Of a DNA stretch of 64,000 bases, positions 12,061-25,000 are shown in pieces (the first letter of the stretch is position 1; the number at the start of each line of letters is the position of its first letter). The stretch comes from Sindora glabra (Eukaryota > Streptophyta > Magnoliopsida > Fabales > Fabaceae). Under the pieces are notes generated by a model, which had not been told where the DNA came from, did no database searches, and saw only the letters and a program-made list of their open reading frames with translations. The position numbers were made by a program, and so were the translations under genes. Location: contig CM035236.1 of NCBI GenBank assembly GCA_020226215.1, positions 62,956,268 through 63,020,267 on the forward strand, read 5' to 3'.

Positions 12061-14591
12061 TGTAACTCCCTTACTTAACAACACCTTATTCCTCATTTAA
12101 TAGATAATTAGCGCATACTAAAATGCTATTTGCTCCAAATTACTCGGAATATCTCAAATATGCTTATCTCAAACACATGATCAAAAGTCATATAATTACT
12201 CATAAGTTCAACTTTACAAATTGTACATTCATCATATACAATGTTATCAACTATACAATTATTTACAACTTCAAATACTATTGCCCTTTATCGTGAGAGC
12301 CCTTGGAAGCATCACCTGGAATGGTTAGTCACAATACAGAAAACATGAGAAACAAAGTTTCTCAGTAGCTAACTAGTGCTATAAAAACATTTCAAACCAC
12401 TCCAGATCCTTAAGCAATTAAGACATACGTTTCGAAATCCAATAATCATTCATCAACATATTCAATATTATACTATTATAGGAAATACGCATCACACACA
12501 CAGCAATTCACAACAATCATCAAGTCCATTTAAGGACTTATCACAATATCTAGATGGCCATCTCAACAATCGTACCTAGGCCTCACACAGCATCACGCTG
12601 TCTTCCCGGGGTTCCCATGCCAAAAGGCCTAACACAGTATCACACTGTCTTCCCGAGATCCCTAGCCATAGGTACCACAATACTCACAATATCATTCCGG
12701 GGACCCGAGCCATAGGCCGAACATAGTAATCTACTGTCTTCCCGGAATGCGCACACAGCAATTTCATATTCATTCCATACAATGGCATAAAACACATAAA
12801 ATCATGTAATTAGAAAACAAAGCTTAAGGATAAAGCTAGCAACCTTTCACAAGCTTCCAATGTGATGTTCCTTTTGCTCTCACCAAAAACTCCTTTACAC
12901 TTCCTCTTGCCTTTGCAAGATGGCACTCCTCAGGCTATACAAATACACATCATAGTTTCTTATTAGAACATTATCACTTTCCTTAATTCTCATGTATTCT
13001 TTACTTTCTCCACTTAATTTAATGCATACTTAGATGCTCTATACTTTACTTTCCAACCTTGAACTAACACATAAGAACATTAGAAAAGGATCCAAGGGCA
13101 AAGCCATGCAAAACATGAAGGATTAAAGCCAAAAAGATCACTCAGCAAAGAACACGGGGGTCCCATACCCCGTGTTCAGGGCCGTGTTTCTCACTGGATG
13201 GCTTCGAGGCTTCACTGGCTTAATCAGAGAAGAACACGGGGGTGAACACGGGTCGTGTTCTACCCCGTGTACATTACTGCCCTTCAGTCCTGAGGTAAAC
13301 ACGGGGAGTGTTGCACCCCGTGTACAACACTGATCAAGCTTTGACAAGGAACACGGGGTACAACACGGGCCGTGTTCCACCCCGTGTACCTTGCTGATCC
13401 TCCGAAAACACACTAAACAGCTAAAACTCCTTCCTCCCTTCTTTTCTCATCCATAGTTTTGGCTTCTCAAAAAGGGAAAATGCACACAAACACTTCCACA
13501 ATCAAAGTTTCACCTTTCATAGGCTTTAGGCTTCATAGAAATTATTCTAACTTCATCATTTTTAGCTAAGTTGCAAACATATTATACCCATACTACACAT
13601 GCATCATTATACCCTAAAAACCCAGGTGTGTAACCATGGTTTCTTGTTGTTTTTACACCAAACCAAAGCCATAAATCAACACTACAACATCCAAAACATC
13701 ATCAAACATGTTCAAATCCTCCTAAACTCCATGTTCAATCACCCTTGACTTTATCGACTTCAAGATTTCAAGAAAATAAGAAGAGTACATTAAAGAGCTC
13801 TTAGAGGAGAGCATTTTTACCTCTTAGTGCAACTTGAAAATCCTCACTTAGGACTCCCCAAACTTAACCAAACTTGAGCCTTTCTTCACTCTAAGCACAC
13901 CAATGGATAGAGCTTGAGGAGAAGAACAAATTTCCCTTCTACACCTTAGCTTGAATCTCACTATTTTTAGGTGAAAAAGCTATGAGAAACTTTCTCTCTC
14001 TCTCTCACGTCTAAGCTTCTTTCATGGAGAAATTCTGCAGCTTTTTTGAAAAAGGAGAAGAGAGAAGACTTTTCAAGAAGCTTCTAGGGCAATTTGGTCA
14101 TTTCTAAGATTCTCAAGGGTATTTTAGTCCTTTTTCACCAAAAGTAAGGCTATTCTTGCCATTAATTTTCTAGCAATGACACTTGTCATAAGTCCATTGG
14201 TCACACTAATTAAAATCACATATTGCACCCCAAACTCTTGGTTATTCATATTAAATCCCAAAGCCTTAATTATTTACATTTTGACCACACCCAATTCTGC
14301 ACCTTTGCAATTTAATCCATAGGGTTTCTGTCTGTCTAAAATTCCTTACACTGTCAGACTTAGACAACTTCCCTTTTTGGGGTTTCCTAACCTCCTCTGA
14401 TCATTCATACTATTTAGGGAAATTAATTCTTTCCCTACCATCCCTTTTTCCTTCAAAATTTTGATTACCTTACGCTTAAATTCCTTTGACTTAAAATTCA
14501 CCCACCAGACCAGTTCAATCATGCTCTTCGTTTCTACCGCCTTAGAAATTAAAGATTCAAAATAATAGAATTGAAAATTCGGGACATTAGA
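12061..14591 (-). mobile_element. 2.53-kb solo LTR (LTR-C) with CTATA target duplication
   Basis: On the minus strand it starts TCTAATGTCCCGAATTTTC, a one-base decay of the common plant Ty3/gypsy LTR start TGTAATGTCCCGAATTTTC, and ends GGGAGTTACA. CTATA precedes it (12056-12060) and CTATA follows it (14592-14596). A related uninterrupted sequence exists at about 36540-36570 (ACACTATAAGCACAC); removing the LTR plus one CTATA from this locus gives ACACTATAAACACATG. No internal coding region is attached, so it is a solo LTR. It contains the CACGGGG minisatellite at 13150-13395 and a short CT run near 14000. Confidence 0.8.
13150..13395. repeat. Palindromic GC-rich minisatellite inside LTR-C
   Basis: About four imperfect units of roughly 60 bp contain ACACGGGG and its reverse complement CCCCGTGT, for example AACACGGG then CGTGTTC then CCCCGTGTAC. 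Each unit can fold back on itself. The block stands out in an otherwise A+T-rich window. It makes a 91-codon minus-strand frame (13138-13413) that merely translates the repeat as cysteine-rich HGVEH..PC units and is not a gene. Confidence 0.8.
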
Positions 14592-14690
14592 CTATAAACA
14601 CATGAATGACTGTGGGAGTTTGAATAAATAGGGTCACATAAAGGCGTAAAGTCATCTAGTAGTCATTCGACTTAAGGTAAGTGTCATAAC
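14592..14690 (+). repeat. Tat LTR-like fragment, right part
   Basis: After the CTATA duplication the sequence continues AACACATGAATGACTGTGG ... AGTTTGAATAAATAGGGTCACATAAAGGC. It matches AGCACACAAATTACTTTAGG ... AGTGAATAAAATCCCACAAAGGC at 36550-36600. The match stops at about 14690. Confidence 0.5.
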
Positions 14691-15059
14691 TCAACTTGGC
14701 TATAATTGGCATATGATTATTTTTCTAATAATCCTATTAATCTATCTCTACGCATTGGTAAAAATAACAAAGGTTCTAATCTTATGTTACACTCATTTAT
14801 TAAGAAACATCCACCACTCATTCATTTTCAAGAATTTCATTACATGATAATTGGTTTGTTAAATATAAATTAGGTTAGCTTATGGACTCTAGCTTAAGGA
14901 CTCTAACATTGGAGCACAAGCTACCCAAACTATGCAAATTATCGATTAATTCAATAGCCTAATCATAAAATTAATCTAGCTCACTGTGTTGCTTAATTCC
15001 AACATTCCTCATATATAAATATACCAATTTCTATACTTTACTGTCAATTTGCCAAAAAA

Positions 15060-16615
15060 TGGATGTCGAGTGATGCATAAGATTTTATCTACACCATTTC
15101 CTCCTATTTTATGCCTTTTAGTATATTATATACGCTTAATTTTATAGAGTTGTCCATGGCATGTAATTTGGAGTTTTACAATGATTTGAAATTATTTGAT
15201 TAATGCTAAATTTTATACTATTTCAAGTTTTTAACTATATCTTGAGTTTTAAATATTGGATTTGGGAGATCTTTATATTGTTACCAAACTTAAAAAAGCT
15301 TTATAATTTTCATCCTTCAATCAAAGCCTAATTTAGACATCTAAAAGGTCTAATTTAGCTAAGAATTTAATGCTTTATTTTTGTCCAAGCTAAGCTAGTC
15401 TTGGTTTTTAAACCATATTTAAAGTTTTAGAGGTTCAATCAAGATGAAACAATACCCATAGTTTCATAAGACTTGGCCCTATAACTTTCATGTTTGAAGT
15501 TTAGCAAAACTAAACAATTTTAGTGGTCTTATATTGGGTGGAAATTACACTTATGTGATTTTATTATAATGACTCTTGTAATGTTTTATTTTGTAAAATT
15601 AGGTTCTAGGTTTCTAAATTTAACAACGCCTTGTTCTTTTGTAACCCTAAGAAGCATATGATTTAGGTTTATTAGGGTTTAGAAGATAACAAATTAGATA
15701 TAACGTTTTATACCTCTAAAGGAAAGAACACTTTTTACACAATTTTGTAAAACTAGACAACTTTTCTCTCTTTTCCAAGTTTCTTCTCCTTTAGCCTTGG
15801 AAGGCTAAATTTCTAATTGATTCAATGAAATTAAGACTCATCTCTATTTGGATTATGAGTTGTTAAGCTATAATGTTTACTTTTTCTAATTAGTTTTCCT
15901 CTTTTTGTAATTCTTTATATTGATTGCTTACAAATGCATAAGTTGAATATTAATATGGAATAATTTGTGTTCAACCTTATGAGTTTTGGCCTTTAGCTAT
16001 TTTTATGTCAAATTATGGTTGGTTAATCACTATTTTTCATGTGGGAACAAAGGATTGAACGATTAAATCAAAGGTTTCTAGTTTAATCCTTCAATTCAAT
16101 TGAATTCTATTTTCAAATCAATTTTGATCTACCTTTATGAATTATAACAATTGCTTAATTGTACTAATTTTACTTGATTAAATTGTAGATAGTTATCTAG
16201 CATAAAGTCCATGAATTATTTTAGGGTTTAGACATTCAAGGTTAAAAAATGAAATGAAATTTTTAAATATATTTGATCTGTGATTAATCCACATAAGAGC
16301 TCTCAAATCCTTAAATAAACTATTTTGCTATAAAGATTTTCTATCTATCTTTTTTTTTTTTTTTGCATTCTATCTTTTTTAGTGCATTTTGTTTAATTTT
16401 GAATCAAAATGCCCCTAATTGTATTCTATTTCTATCAATTGCATTCTATTTGCATTCAATTAATTTTGTTTTACATTTTGCATACCACTTTGAATAATTG
16501 CATTCTGTTCTGTTTTCATTCTATTTACATTTTGTTTGTTCATAAATCATACTAAAAGGATAATATCAAGTGGATCACTAAGGACTTCAACTTGATTGTT
16601 ACCCACAAGCATTAC
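15060..16615 (-). repeat. Dispersed repeat E, copy 2 (E2), longest copy
   Basis: The minus strand carries the E1 landmarks in the same order: the GAATGCAAATAGAATGCAA block near 16440-16520, GATTTTGATTCAAAAT near 16400, the GATTAATCACAG block near 16280, GAAACTTGGAAAAGAGAG near 15770, and CTTCTTAGGGTTACAAAAG near 15640. It continues about 500 bp beyond the end of E1, to roughly 15060. A T-run of about 18 bases lies at 16350-16367. No coding domain was recognised; it may be a non-autonomous element or part of a larger one. Confidence 0.6.
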
Positions 16616-18088
16616 AAACCACTTGAATGATGGTGTCCTACTTACTATGGTGGTTAAGAAGGAAGGTACAGTTATGTGTCTAAAATGTTAAACCATAAAC
16701 TAGTAAGTATGGGATTAATGAAGAATATTCTACCAATTAATCCATATAAATAAATTTAATCAAAATAAATGAGAATGAAGACATATCAATAAACATTTCA
16801 AGCTCCTATAACATGTAGAGCTTCAAACATTTAAATACTGAACCATTTGTCATTACCACAATCCTTACTTAGTTAATTATTTAAGGAATTACTATCCAGT
16901 CAATTCTAACTAAGAGATAGATTTCCAATCACATTAGTAACAATAGTAACAAATGCATAAATTAAGCAAATTTCCTTCTAATCCTTCCCAATCAAGCAAT
17001 TTTATCCCTTTAAGGTCATTTATATCCCACACAATCAATACATAATTCCAAGTTCTTTAATATTCACCCCATCTTACATCATTACTACCATGCATGGCAT
17101 AATCCACAATTATATTTAATTATCATACTTATGTGCATAGCTCACCTCAATTTGATTCACAATTTAATTTATAAGGAGTAACACTACCATGCCTCTTTGC
17201 ATGGCCACCTAGCTCAAAATTCACAAATGCATAAGTACATTTAAGCCCATCACACCCTATAAGTTACATATGTTGTAATAGTCACAACAAGGTTGAAACT
17301 GGTTAAAATCCTTAATAGCATGTTTATACATCAATCTCATGGTTGAATACACATTAAAGGTCAATTGTAGTGAGATAGGTTGTTAAAACATGAAATAGGG
17401 CAAGGTGAATCACTTCTGCAAGTGATTCATGGTGGAATTTTTCATTTTGAAAGTGATGAATCAATTATGGAACCAATTTAAGGTAAAACATCCAATTCTA
17501 AAAGAGGCGAATCAATTTTAGAACCAATTCATGTATGAAATGCACTTATCGATTCTAAAATCGATTCATGCATGAAGATTTCACTTTTGGATATATTGAA
17601 TCAATTTTAGAATTGATTCATTGATACGAATCACAACACACTAAAATTAAATCATAGTGAATTGAGTTGATTCCATAAAAATTAGGCTTTAGTTTACTTT
17701 CAATTTAGTTATGAAATAAGGGGAACTTTTTAATATAGGAAAATATAATTAAAGAGTAAGAAATAACAATTTGATAAATTGAAAACAAAAATAAAGTTTA
17801 ATCATATTAAGATGAATTCCGATTTAAAGGATTGTATATCAATCTACCAATTTATCATTAACCATAAAATATAAATAATGCTTAATTAATTATTTAGTTT
17901 ATAAAAATAACTTGGAAACTAGTAATTATTCTTAAATTCCTTTTTATTGTGATTAGGATTAACAAATCAAATCTAATTATTAAACCCATTCTTTACTAAG
18001 ACTCAATCAAACCTAATCAAAATTAAAATACAGTAAAGATAAGAGAAATTCAACCAAAATAGAATAAATAACACCAAAACCACATAAA
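16616..18088. other. Unidentified repeat-like DNA
   Basis: No protein or RNA gene was seen. The stretch holds a motif cluster at 17405-17635 and resembles LTR or leader sequence in texture, but no ends were found. It appears to continue on the far side of the LTR-B insertion at 20872, which interrupts it. Confidence 0.4.
17405..17635. repeat. Cluster of TCRATTYTARAAYCGATTCAT-like motifs
   Basis: At least five partly palindromic copies of a motif of the form AATCRATTTTAGAACCAATTCA / CGATTCTAAAATCGATTCATG occur at spacings of about 40-60 bp. Each can form a short hairpin. This type of cluster is seen in plant LTRs; no function is known. Confidence 0.55.
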
Positions 18089-20871
18089 TGTCACGACCTA
18101 ATTTTCAGGTATTATGATCGATTTAAAGAAATCTAATTACTATAAATCCACTAACTAAATACCTTTACAAGTCTTGGCACTCTATAAATTTCTCAGCACT
18201 TCTACTATTATATATAGTAAGAAAAATGTTTGTGATTATATTAGTATTGAAATACAAAGATATGAGAGAAAATTGATTTATATTGATAGGTATAATAAGG
18301 GAAACATATACATAAGTTTGGAAAATATACAAAATATGTTGTTACTAGTATATACATAACATTTTAAGGAGTATTCCTTACCAAATAAACTAAACTACCT
18401 TATAAACTATTCCTTCAGTATGCCTTTCTGGAGTGAGGAAAAGATCCAATACATATATCAATTCATCTCATCAGAACCATGATCAATATCTACAAAAGAA
18501 ATAACACATAAAAGAATAAAAATTACTCAGTGAATGGCTACTTTCCTCTTTTTCTAAAGAGTTTTCACCATAAAAAATTAAATATGTATCCATATGGTAA
18601 AACAATCATCACATAATAAATTCCTGATAATAATTTCTCTAAAATGATACTTATTCAAATAATTAAGTTAAATGGTTACAGTTGGTACTCAAGTTTTCCC
18701 TTGTAACTTCAACCCCCTTTATATCCTTCCAACCTCTAATAACTTTCACCATGCCTTATGCCCTTCCACCCTAGGAATAAATCACTTAATGGATGCACAT
18801 TTTCTTTACAAGTCATTATAAGTATTAATGATTTCCACTTGCCCTTCAAGGCATATGAACACTTTCTCAAAAGGTAAGGCATAAGTAACAACCTAACCAT
18901 AAGTGTTTTATTAAATATTCTAACAAAAAATATGGCACATGAATGTCCCAAGACTAAAAGTAATTTGAATAGCAAGTGTATGATATCAATTCAAAACATA
19001 TTGCTCTAATCCAAAAGCTTTATTAGGCCATAAAGGGGTAATCATGGGTAAACCCTTTTTTTACCACTCAAACTCATACAAATTTCCAAAAAAAAATTTC
19101 TAAGACTCATAACATCTTATTAACCCATATGAATCATAAAAGGTTAATTATCTTATACAATTATGGTTCCTTGGCACTATTCATGCAAAAGTAAAAGCAT
19201 ATTCTCAAGACAAGGCCAACATGAAGTGTCATATAATGCAAGGGCCTTTTTAATATCCAAACCACTTCTATAAATCATCCAATTTTGACATAGCATCTCT
19301 AACATGTTAATAAGCATAGAAAATGAACTACATCTTAAAATTTTAATGGTTTGCATGTTCAAATAATTTTATTCCCATGAGGGTCTAGAGTTAGGACTAC
19401 ATTAGAGCACTTGAAATAGAAAATTTTTTTGGATAACTAAATATGCTTCAAATGCCTCCAAATTTTATTGTATGTTTCCTAACATATGGAAGGGTAAGTA
19501 TACCAATTTTCATAATTTTTATCAATCATTTGGATTTTCAAATACCCCAAAAATGGAAGTAAAACTGCTAACATCCTGTTTATGGCCCCATCCTTCCGAA
19601 ACTTATGAACATTCACCTTTCACATGTCTAAAAATTTTCATAGTCATTAAAAAACTATTAAAAATATAAAAATAACAAGAATTAAATTTTTAATGGTTTC
19701 TAATCCTTTCTACAATGGGATAGCCAAAATTGCCCTTCAAATTTCTATAATCTCCTAGTAAATCCTTAAGATCATCTTTCAATCTATTTTAGTGGAACTT
19801 CTTCCACTAATTTTATCAACCCAATAACATCCTAATATCATCAAACAATATTCAAAAGGGTACAAAATCAAAATCATGCCTTCATACATGGCCACAAATA
19901 AAAAACACAACAATATCATTGTAAATCACCATATTCATCACATTCCATAGGAAAATTCTAAAGAAAAAAGGGTAATTGCCACTCACCTTAAATTTCTAAA
20001 CCTTCTAATATGCTTAGTACTCATTGGGAGCAGCTAAACTCCAACCAAGATAATAAACACGATTTTAGAAAATTTAAAGAAAAAGATCCTATAAAAACAT
20101 GAAGAAAAGAAGAAGAAAGCATATTTGGCTTCTAAATTTTTGTGGAGAAAGCTCTTGGAAAATTTTTATATAAGAAAACTGAATAAGAAAAAACCTAGCA
20201 AGAGGATGATAGGGGCATAGCTAGTTGTGCAAGAGAATGGAGAAAATGGATAAGAAAAATGGTTAAAAATATTTTAAAAGAATCCAAGTCAAAATGTAAT
20301 CAATTAGAAAATATTTAATTATTTTTTAAATAAAAATTCATGTGATAATTTTCAATTGCACATGGTGCACATTTTTATAACTAAAAATTTGAGATTTTTT
20401 ATAAACAAAATAATTTTAGAGATTTCTAGAGAAATTCTTAATAAAAATACCCCTAATTTTTCCTCTTTTTTCACTTTTGCCTTTAGCTTCTTTTAGAAGC
20501 TTGGGCCCACTTTATTAGGCCTTAGGAACTAGATTTAGGCCTTCAAATTTTGGGCCAAACCAGCCCAAAACCATTCCAAATGAACCAAATTAAATTATAC
20601 TAATTTTAAGCCCATTTTCTCTATTTTTGACCTAGCCAGGTCTAAAATTCTATTGGGCCTTTTCTAAAATTTTTCCAAACTTATTTTTACATTTTTAAAT
20701 ATATTTTGACCCATATTAATGCCCAATAAAATTCTCATAAAAATTTTAGTTAAGTGAAAATTCAAATTTCTTTTTCAATTTACTCAAATTTTACTCGATT
20801 TCCTTACCAGATTTCTAATTAAGGGGATTTTCGATTTGAATTTCCTCTATACTATTTCTTGGGATATTACA
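18089..20871 (-). mobile_element. LTR-B copy 2, solo LTR on the minus strand
   Basis: On the minus strand it starts TGTAATATCCCAAGAAATAG at 20871 and ends CCTGAAAATTAGGTCGTGACA at 18089. These match the ends of the other LTR-B copies. The flanks are ATAAA (18084-18088) and AAAAA (20872-20876), a possible decayed 5-bp duplication. The interior shares CCTAGGGTGGAAGGGCATAAG near 18760 and the ATGGTGAAAACTCTTTAGAAAA region near 18570 with the plus copy at 38800-38990. No internal element domain adjoins it. The small frames at 18174, 18736, 19177 and 19472 are inside the LTR. Confidence 0.7.
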
Positions 20872-22790
20872 AAAAATCATAAAGCCTTCCCTCTAATTCA
20901 TCTACTAAATAATATTTAATTGAATCTATTCACAATGATAAAAATAATCCAATTAACCACTTCAAGAATAATCAGGCAGATAATCAACTAACGGATTCTT
21001 TACCAAAAAAACTACCAATGCAATAATTAATTAAAGATAAAAAATAAACTACATGATCTCAAAATCAATTAAAAATATCATATCAAATCCTTTAAACTAA
21101 TAGAGGAGAGTTTAGCCACATATGGCTTGAAAGCTCAAAATATTAAAAGAAGAAAAACTTTATTTTATTAATTATTGAATTACCTCTAGTTGGATGCATT
21201 TTTTCCCTATATGTACCTTTTAATTTTGTTCAACTATGTTACAAACACTAAGGTCTAACTCTTAGCTAACTATTGAACTAGAATTTTCACAACTTGGAGG
21301 CCTATAGCCTAGGTTATGACCTAAACACCAAAATAGGTCTAAAACTATCTAATTCACATCATTTTGGTTAGGACTATGTTTCCTCCTTCAAAACAATATC
21401 ACTTTGACTCCAAAAGCTTACAAACATGTTTATTTGGGCCTTAGTTAACTTATAGAACCATAATTTTGCAATTTAGCTTCTAGAACTCAAGTTATGAGCT
21501 AAATAATAAGGAAAAGTTAAGTCTAGTGTATTAGGACAACACCATTAGATCAGATACAAAGCCAAATTCAACCTATCAAATGTCCAAACTAGATCTTCTA
21601 TAAAATATGAAAATTCTAGACAATACTCTTAGATTTTAATCCATATAATGATCATCCAAACAAAGGTTCAAAGCTTAAGCTATGAGGAAAAAAACCTAAA
21701 ATAACATTAAATTCCCACAATTAGTTATTGTTTTCAATTTAAACTAAAACTCATGATTTATTTCAAAATAAGCCTAACCCCATTAAAATAAGCATAATCA
21801 CACCTTAAGAGGCCTAAGTATAGGAGAAAATAAGTATAAAATATTGTATATATCATTAATGCACAAGTATTCTATATTTTTCTTCAAAAAAATTCATTGT
21901 TCACCTAACATTCAACACCTTTGTAGCTCATTTATTACTCACACAATCATCATCCATTCATTAATGCACCTAACATCTTACATAATCATTTTTTAACATT
22001 AAATTCAATCAAATTATCACTTTTCAATAAAATTAAACAAAATTTAAAATATAGATAAAACAATAATTTTTCAATAATTTAAAGGATTTAAGCTAGAATA
22101 TTCACTCATCAAGTATGGAGGAGAATGCGAGGAGGTTGAATCTTATGTTTTTAAATCCAAATCACATTAAAATCAAGAGTTCTTTAGTTAGGCTCCAAAT
22201 TTCTCTTTTGAAACCAAATAGCCCTAATTCTAATCAAATTAGAAGCTTATGAACATAAATTCTAATGATGATAGTATTCTTACCTTAATTAGATAAAGAA
22301 AATGAAGAAGATTGCACTTACTCTTGTCAAATTGAGTAAGAAGATGAAAAAAAAGGTTAAAAAAGTTTTAAGAGTGGGAATTGTGGGGTTTAAGAAAATG
22401 AAAAGGGAAAGATGATTAAAATAGTTTTAAGAGTGGGAATTATGGGGTTTAAGAAAATGAAAAGGGAAAAATGAAGGTGATCATAAAATAAGGAATAATG
22501 TCAAAGGATATTTTTGAAAGCATTCCATAAATCTCCTCTATAATCATATACTTACTCATAAAAACTTAAAACATTAATTCTTACTATTCTATTTATCTTT
22601 CCTCATGTAATACTAATAGAGTTCCCATTCCACCACTTACAAGAACATCAAAGATCATTGTTCTCAATAATTCATCCAAAAAATTCAAATATGTCACTAA
22701 TAATTCAAAACATCTCATTCGAGTAATTCAATCATATTTAACTTATACAAAATCACTTAATTATACATAAATGAATTTTAAATTCTTAGG
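20872..22790. other. Unidentified repeat-like DNA, no gene
   Basis: A+T-rich DNA without a recognisable coding domain. Between about 21100 and 21850 it has the texture of long plant non-coding repeats seen elsewhere in the window, but I could not align it to repeat E. A 59-bp tandem duplication lies at 22356-22474. It ends near the Tat 5' LTR remnant. Confidence 0.4.
22356..22474 (+). repeat. 59-bp tandem duplication
   Basis: GTTTTAAGAGTGGGAATTGT at 22365 recurs as GTTTTAAGAGTGGGAATTAT at 22424, and the following GGGGTTTAAGAAAATGAAAAGGG is identical in both. There are two near-identical copies in tandem, so it is a recent event compared with the age of the surrounding DNA. Confidence 0.85.
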
Positions 22791-22849
22791 GTGTAACAAC
22801 AAAACTCACTTTGGCTACAAAAAATGGAAATCTTTTTCTCCATCTTGCC

Positions 22850-23220
22850 AAGAATTTGTTCAAAGGGGCTTGGTTAAATTAGAATAAAGGCCTCGCTTGT
22901 GGTATAAAGAAGCATTCGGCATATCATGCTTAAGCCTCCTGACCATAAGCCTTCTACATTAAAAGCAAGAGAGCTGCAATTATTCTCACCATTTTATTCA
23001 AGTAACCTTAACCTATCATAGCCCTATAAAATCTCTTATATCAATCCCTATCCATTACCATAAATATCCAGCCAAATTATCTTAGATCCTCTATCTATTA
23101 TTATCCCATCATCATTATCCCACTATTATTCATATTAATTATCATATATCCAATGATATGATTAATCCTAGTATAAGTTAATGGATTGGTACATACTCCC
23201 CATAGCATCTCCTTTGACCA
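22850..23220 (+). repeat. Tat 5' LTR remnant
   Basis: It matches 39640-40060. Shared words in order are AAGCCTCCT, AAGCAAGAGAG, TTCTCACC, ATTCAAGTAACC / ATTCAAATAACC, ATCAATCCCTATCCATTAC, TTATCCCATCAT, ATCATATATCC and TACTCCCCAT. The leftmost part of the LTR is missing and the end before gag is unclear, so this copy is truncated at both sides or diverged. Confidence 0.65.
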
Positions 23221-23859
23221 ACTTAGAGCAAATACCACTTTAGAAATACTTACAAACTTTACTTGTACAAGGCATACTTCTTAGTCGAATGCTAACAGAT
23301 CCTCATGATTAGTAGCAAGTATTATAACACCAATTTGATTATTTTCATTGCCAGAACCAACTATAACTATTGTTAGTCAAGGAATTGGTGTTCCAATAAT
23401 AGTAGTAAATCCAAATCTTTAGGCTTATACACTAACATCAACTACAATTGCTATGGCCATAATCCCCACTATTATGTTAGATGATTTGATATGAGGACAA
23501 AAAAATATAGGTCCAATGTTGTCAAATGTGATAAAAATCTTGCAATCCTTAACCTGAACAAGCATCATCCCTTAGCAATGTCAAGCTCTTCCTTCCCAAT
23601 TATCACACCAACCATATTATGTAATCCCATCCCTCAAGGCTCTCTAAAGAATAATAACCAAATCCTATAAGAAGAGCTTATATTGTTTCAATTGGCCCTC
23701 AAGTCACCATTAACATTATCACTTATTCCTTGATGACAAAAAAAGAATTACATAAATTTCTAAAGGAGGCCAAATGTAAAGTAATCACTAAAATAGACTT
23801 TCATCCATCATTCACTCAAAAGTTATCTGTTTAATCCTATCCTTAAGTATACAAGACAT

Positions 23860-25000
23860 CATTCCTCAAAAATTTTAATTAGAAAGGCAATACTAAGGAA
23901 CATATCCACTAGTTCATTGATGACTTGGGACTTTACAGTAATAATCATGAAATTTGTTTATGTGAATTTTTTAAATTCCTTTCTAACAAGGCATATATTT
24001 GTATACTAAGTTATAACTTAGCTAAATCCTAGCATAGAGTGACCTAATGCTAACATTCTACAATAAATTCTTCACCATTCAAGGTAATATTAATCAGATA
24101 AATTTAGGAAGAATTAAACAAAGGAAGGGATAGCATTTTATGTCCTTTGTTAAGTGGTATAATAAACACATTTAGGACTTCCAAGAGAATATTTTATAAT
24201 CCACGTTGGTACAGAGTTGTATCACTAATATGGAAGATCTAGTCACCTTATATTTACATTGTAAAGGATATTCAAAAGTTCCAAAAGCTGATTACATAAA
24301 TTGAATAAGTATCCTCTTAATTGCACACACTACTTTAGAATATACAAAGATAAGAACATTGAAATGGCTATTATAACACCACCTAGGAAGAAACCTACTT
24401 TTGGCCACATCTTTATGCTAAAAAAGGATACAATGAAATGCCACTACCAAGAAACTATAAGCCTTAAAATTCAAAAACAAAGCCCTTTGCATGGAAAGAT
24501 AAGCCTCTTCCACCTTTCCTTTGTCTTTTAGAAAAAAAATCCTTGCAACTTGGGTCGAAGATGGTGTCATCAAGTTACCACAGCTAAAAAGAAATCTAAT
24601 GAAAACTCAAAAGAAGGCAACACACTTCTACTGATACCACTAATCTCTTACCCATACCACTATAGACTATTACACTCTCTAAAACATCTTTATTGAAAAA
24701 GCTAAATTAGGATAACTTTGAGACCATAAATCCCCTACCTATCCTTAATCATGACATAAATGACATCTCCCAACTTGATAATCCATCGATTAAGTTACCT
24801 AAAGAAAACATGCATATATTCTAATTATCAAGGTGACAAATATAGTTATAACTAAAGCATTGGTTAAATCACCAAAATTTTATAATTATTTTAATTTGAC
24901 TGAATTCAACAAAGAGGGAATGTATCAAATGTCTCTCATTATAGTGGAGACCTCTTAAAGGAGAGGTGGAAACTATTACATTGTAAGTAGTAATTTGTAA
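23860..25000 (+). pseudogene. Tat gag remnant
   Basis: The plus strand reads, with several stops, EHIH.FIDDLG, then CLCEFFKFLSNKAYI, then LYLHCKGYSKVPK near 24250. This follows the plant retrotransposon gag order in which 'xFIxxLG', 'CLREFxKSLxxRAYTWY' and a 'CLxGM' patch follow one another. The open piece at 24301-24531 continues the same region and would be the linker to the protease. No intact frame remains. The upstream part, 23300-23860, may hold the gag N-terminus but I could not recognise it. Confidence 0.55.

Noticed and set aside
13150..13395. CRISPR-like array
   Set aside because: Units are imperfect, adjacent and without regular unique spacers; the sequence is plant LTR DNA.
13138..13413. 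91-codon minus-strand frame, cysteine- and histidine-rich
   Set aside because: It is the translation of the CACGGGG minisatellite; its apparent repeats come from the DNA repeat, and it lies in a solo LTR.
24301..24531. 76-codon plus-strand frame as a host gene
   Set aside because: It continues the Tat gag remnant and lies between gag and protease pieces in the same element.
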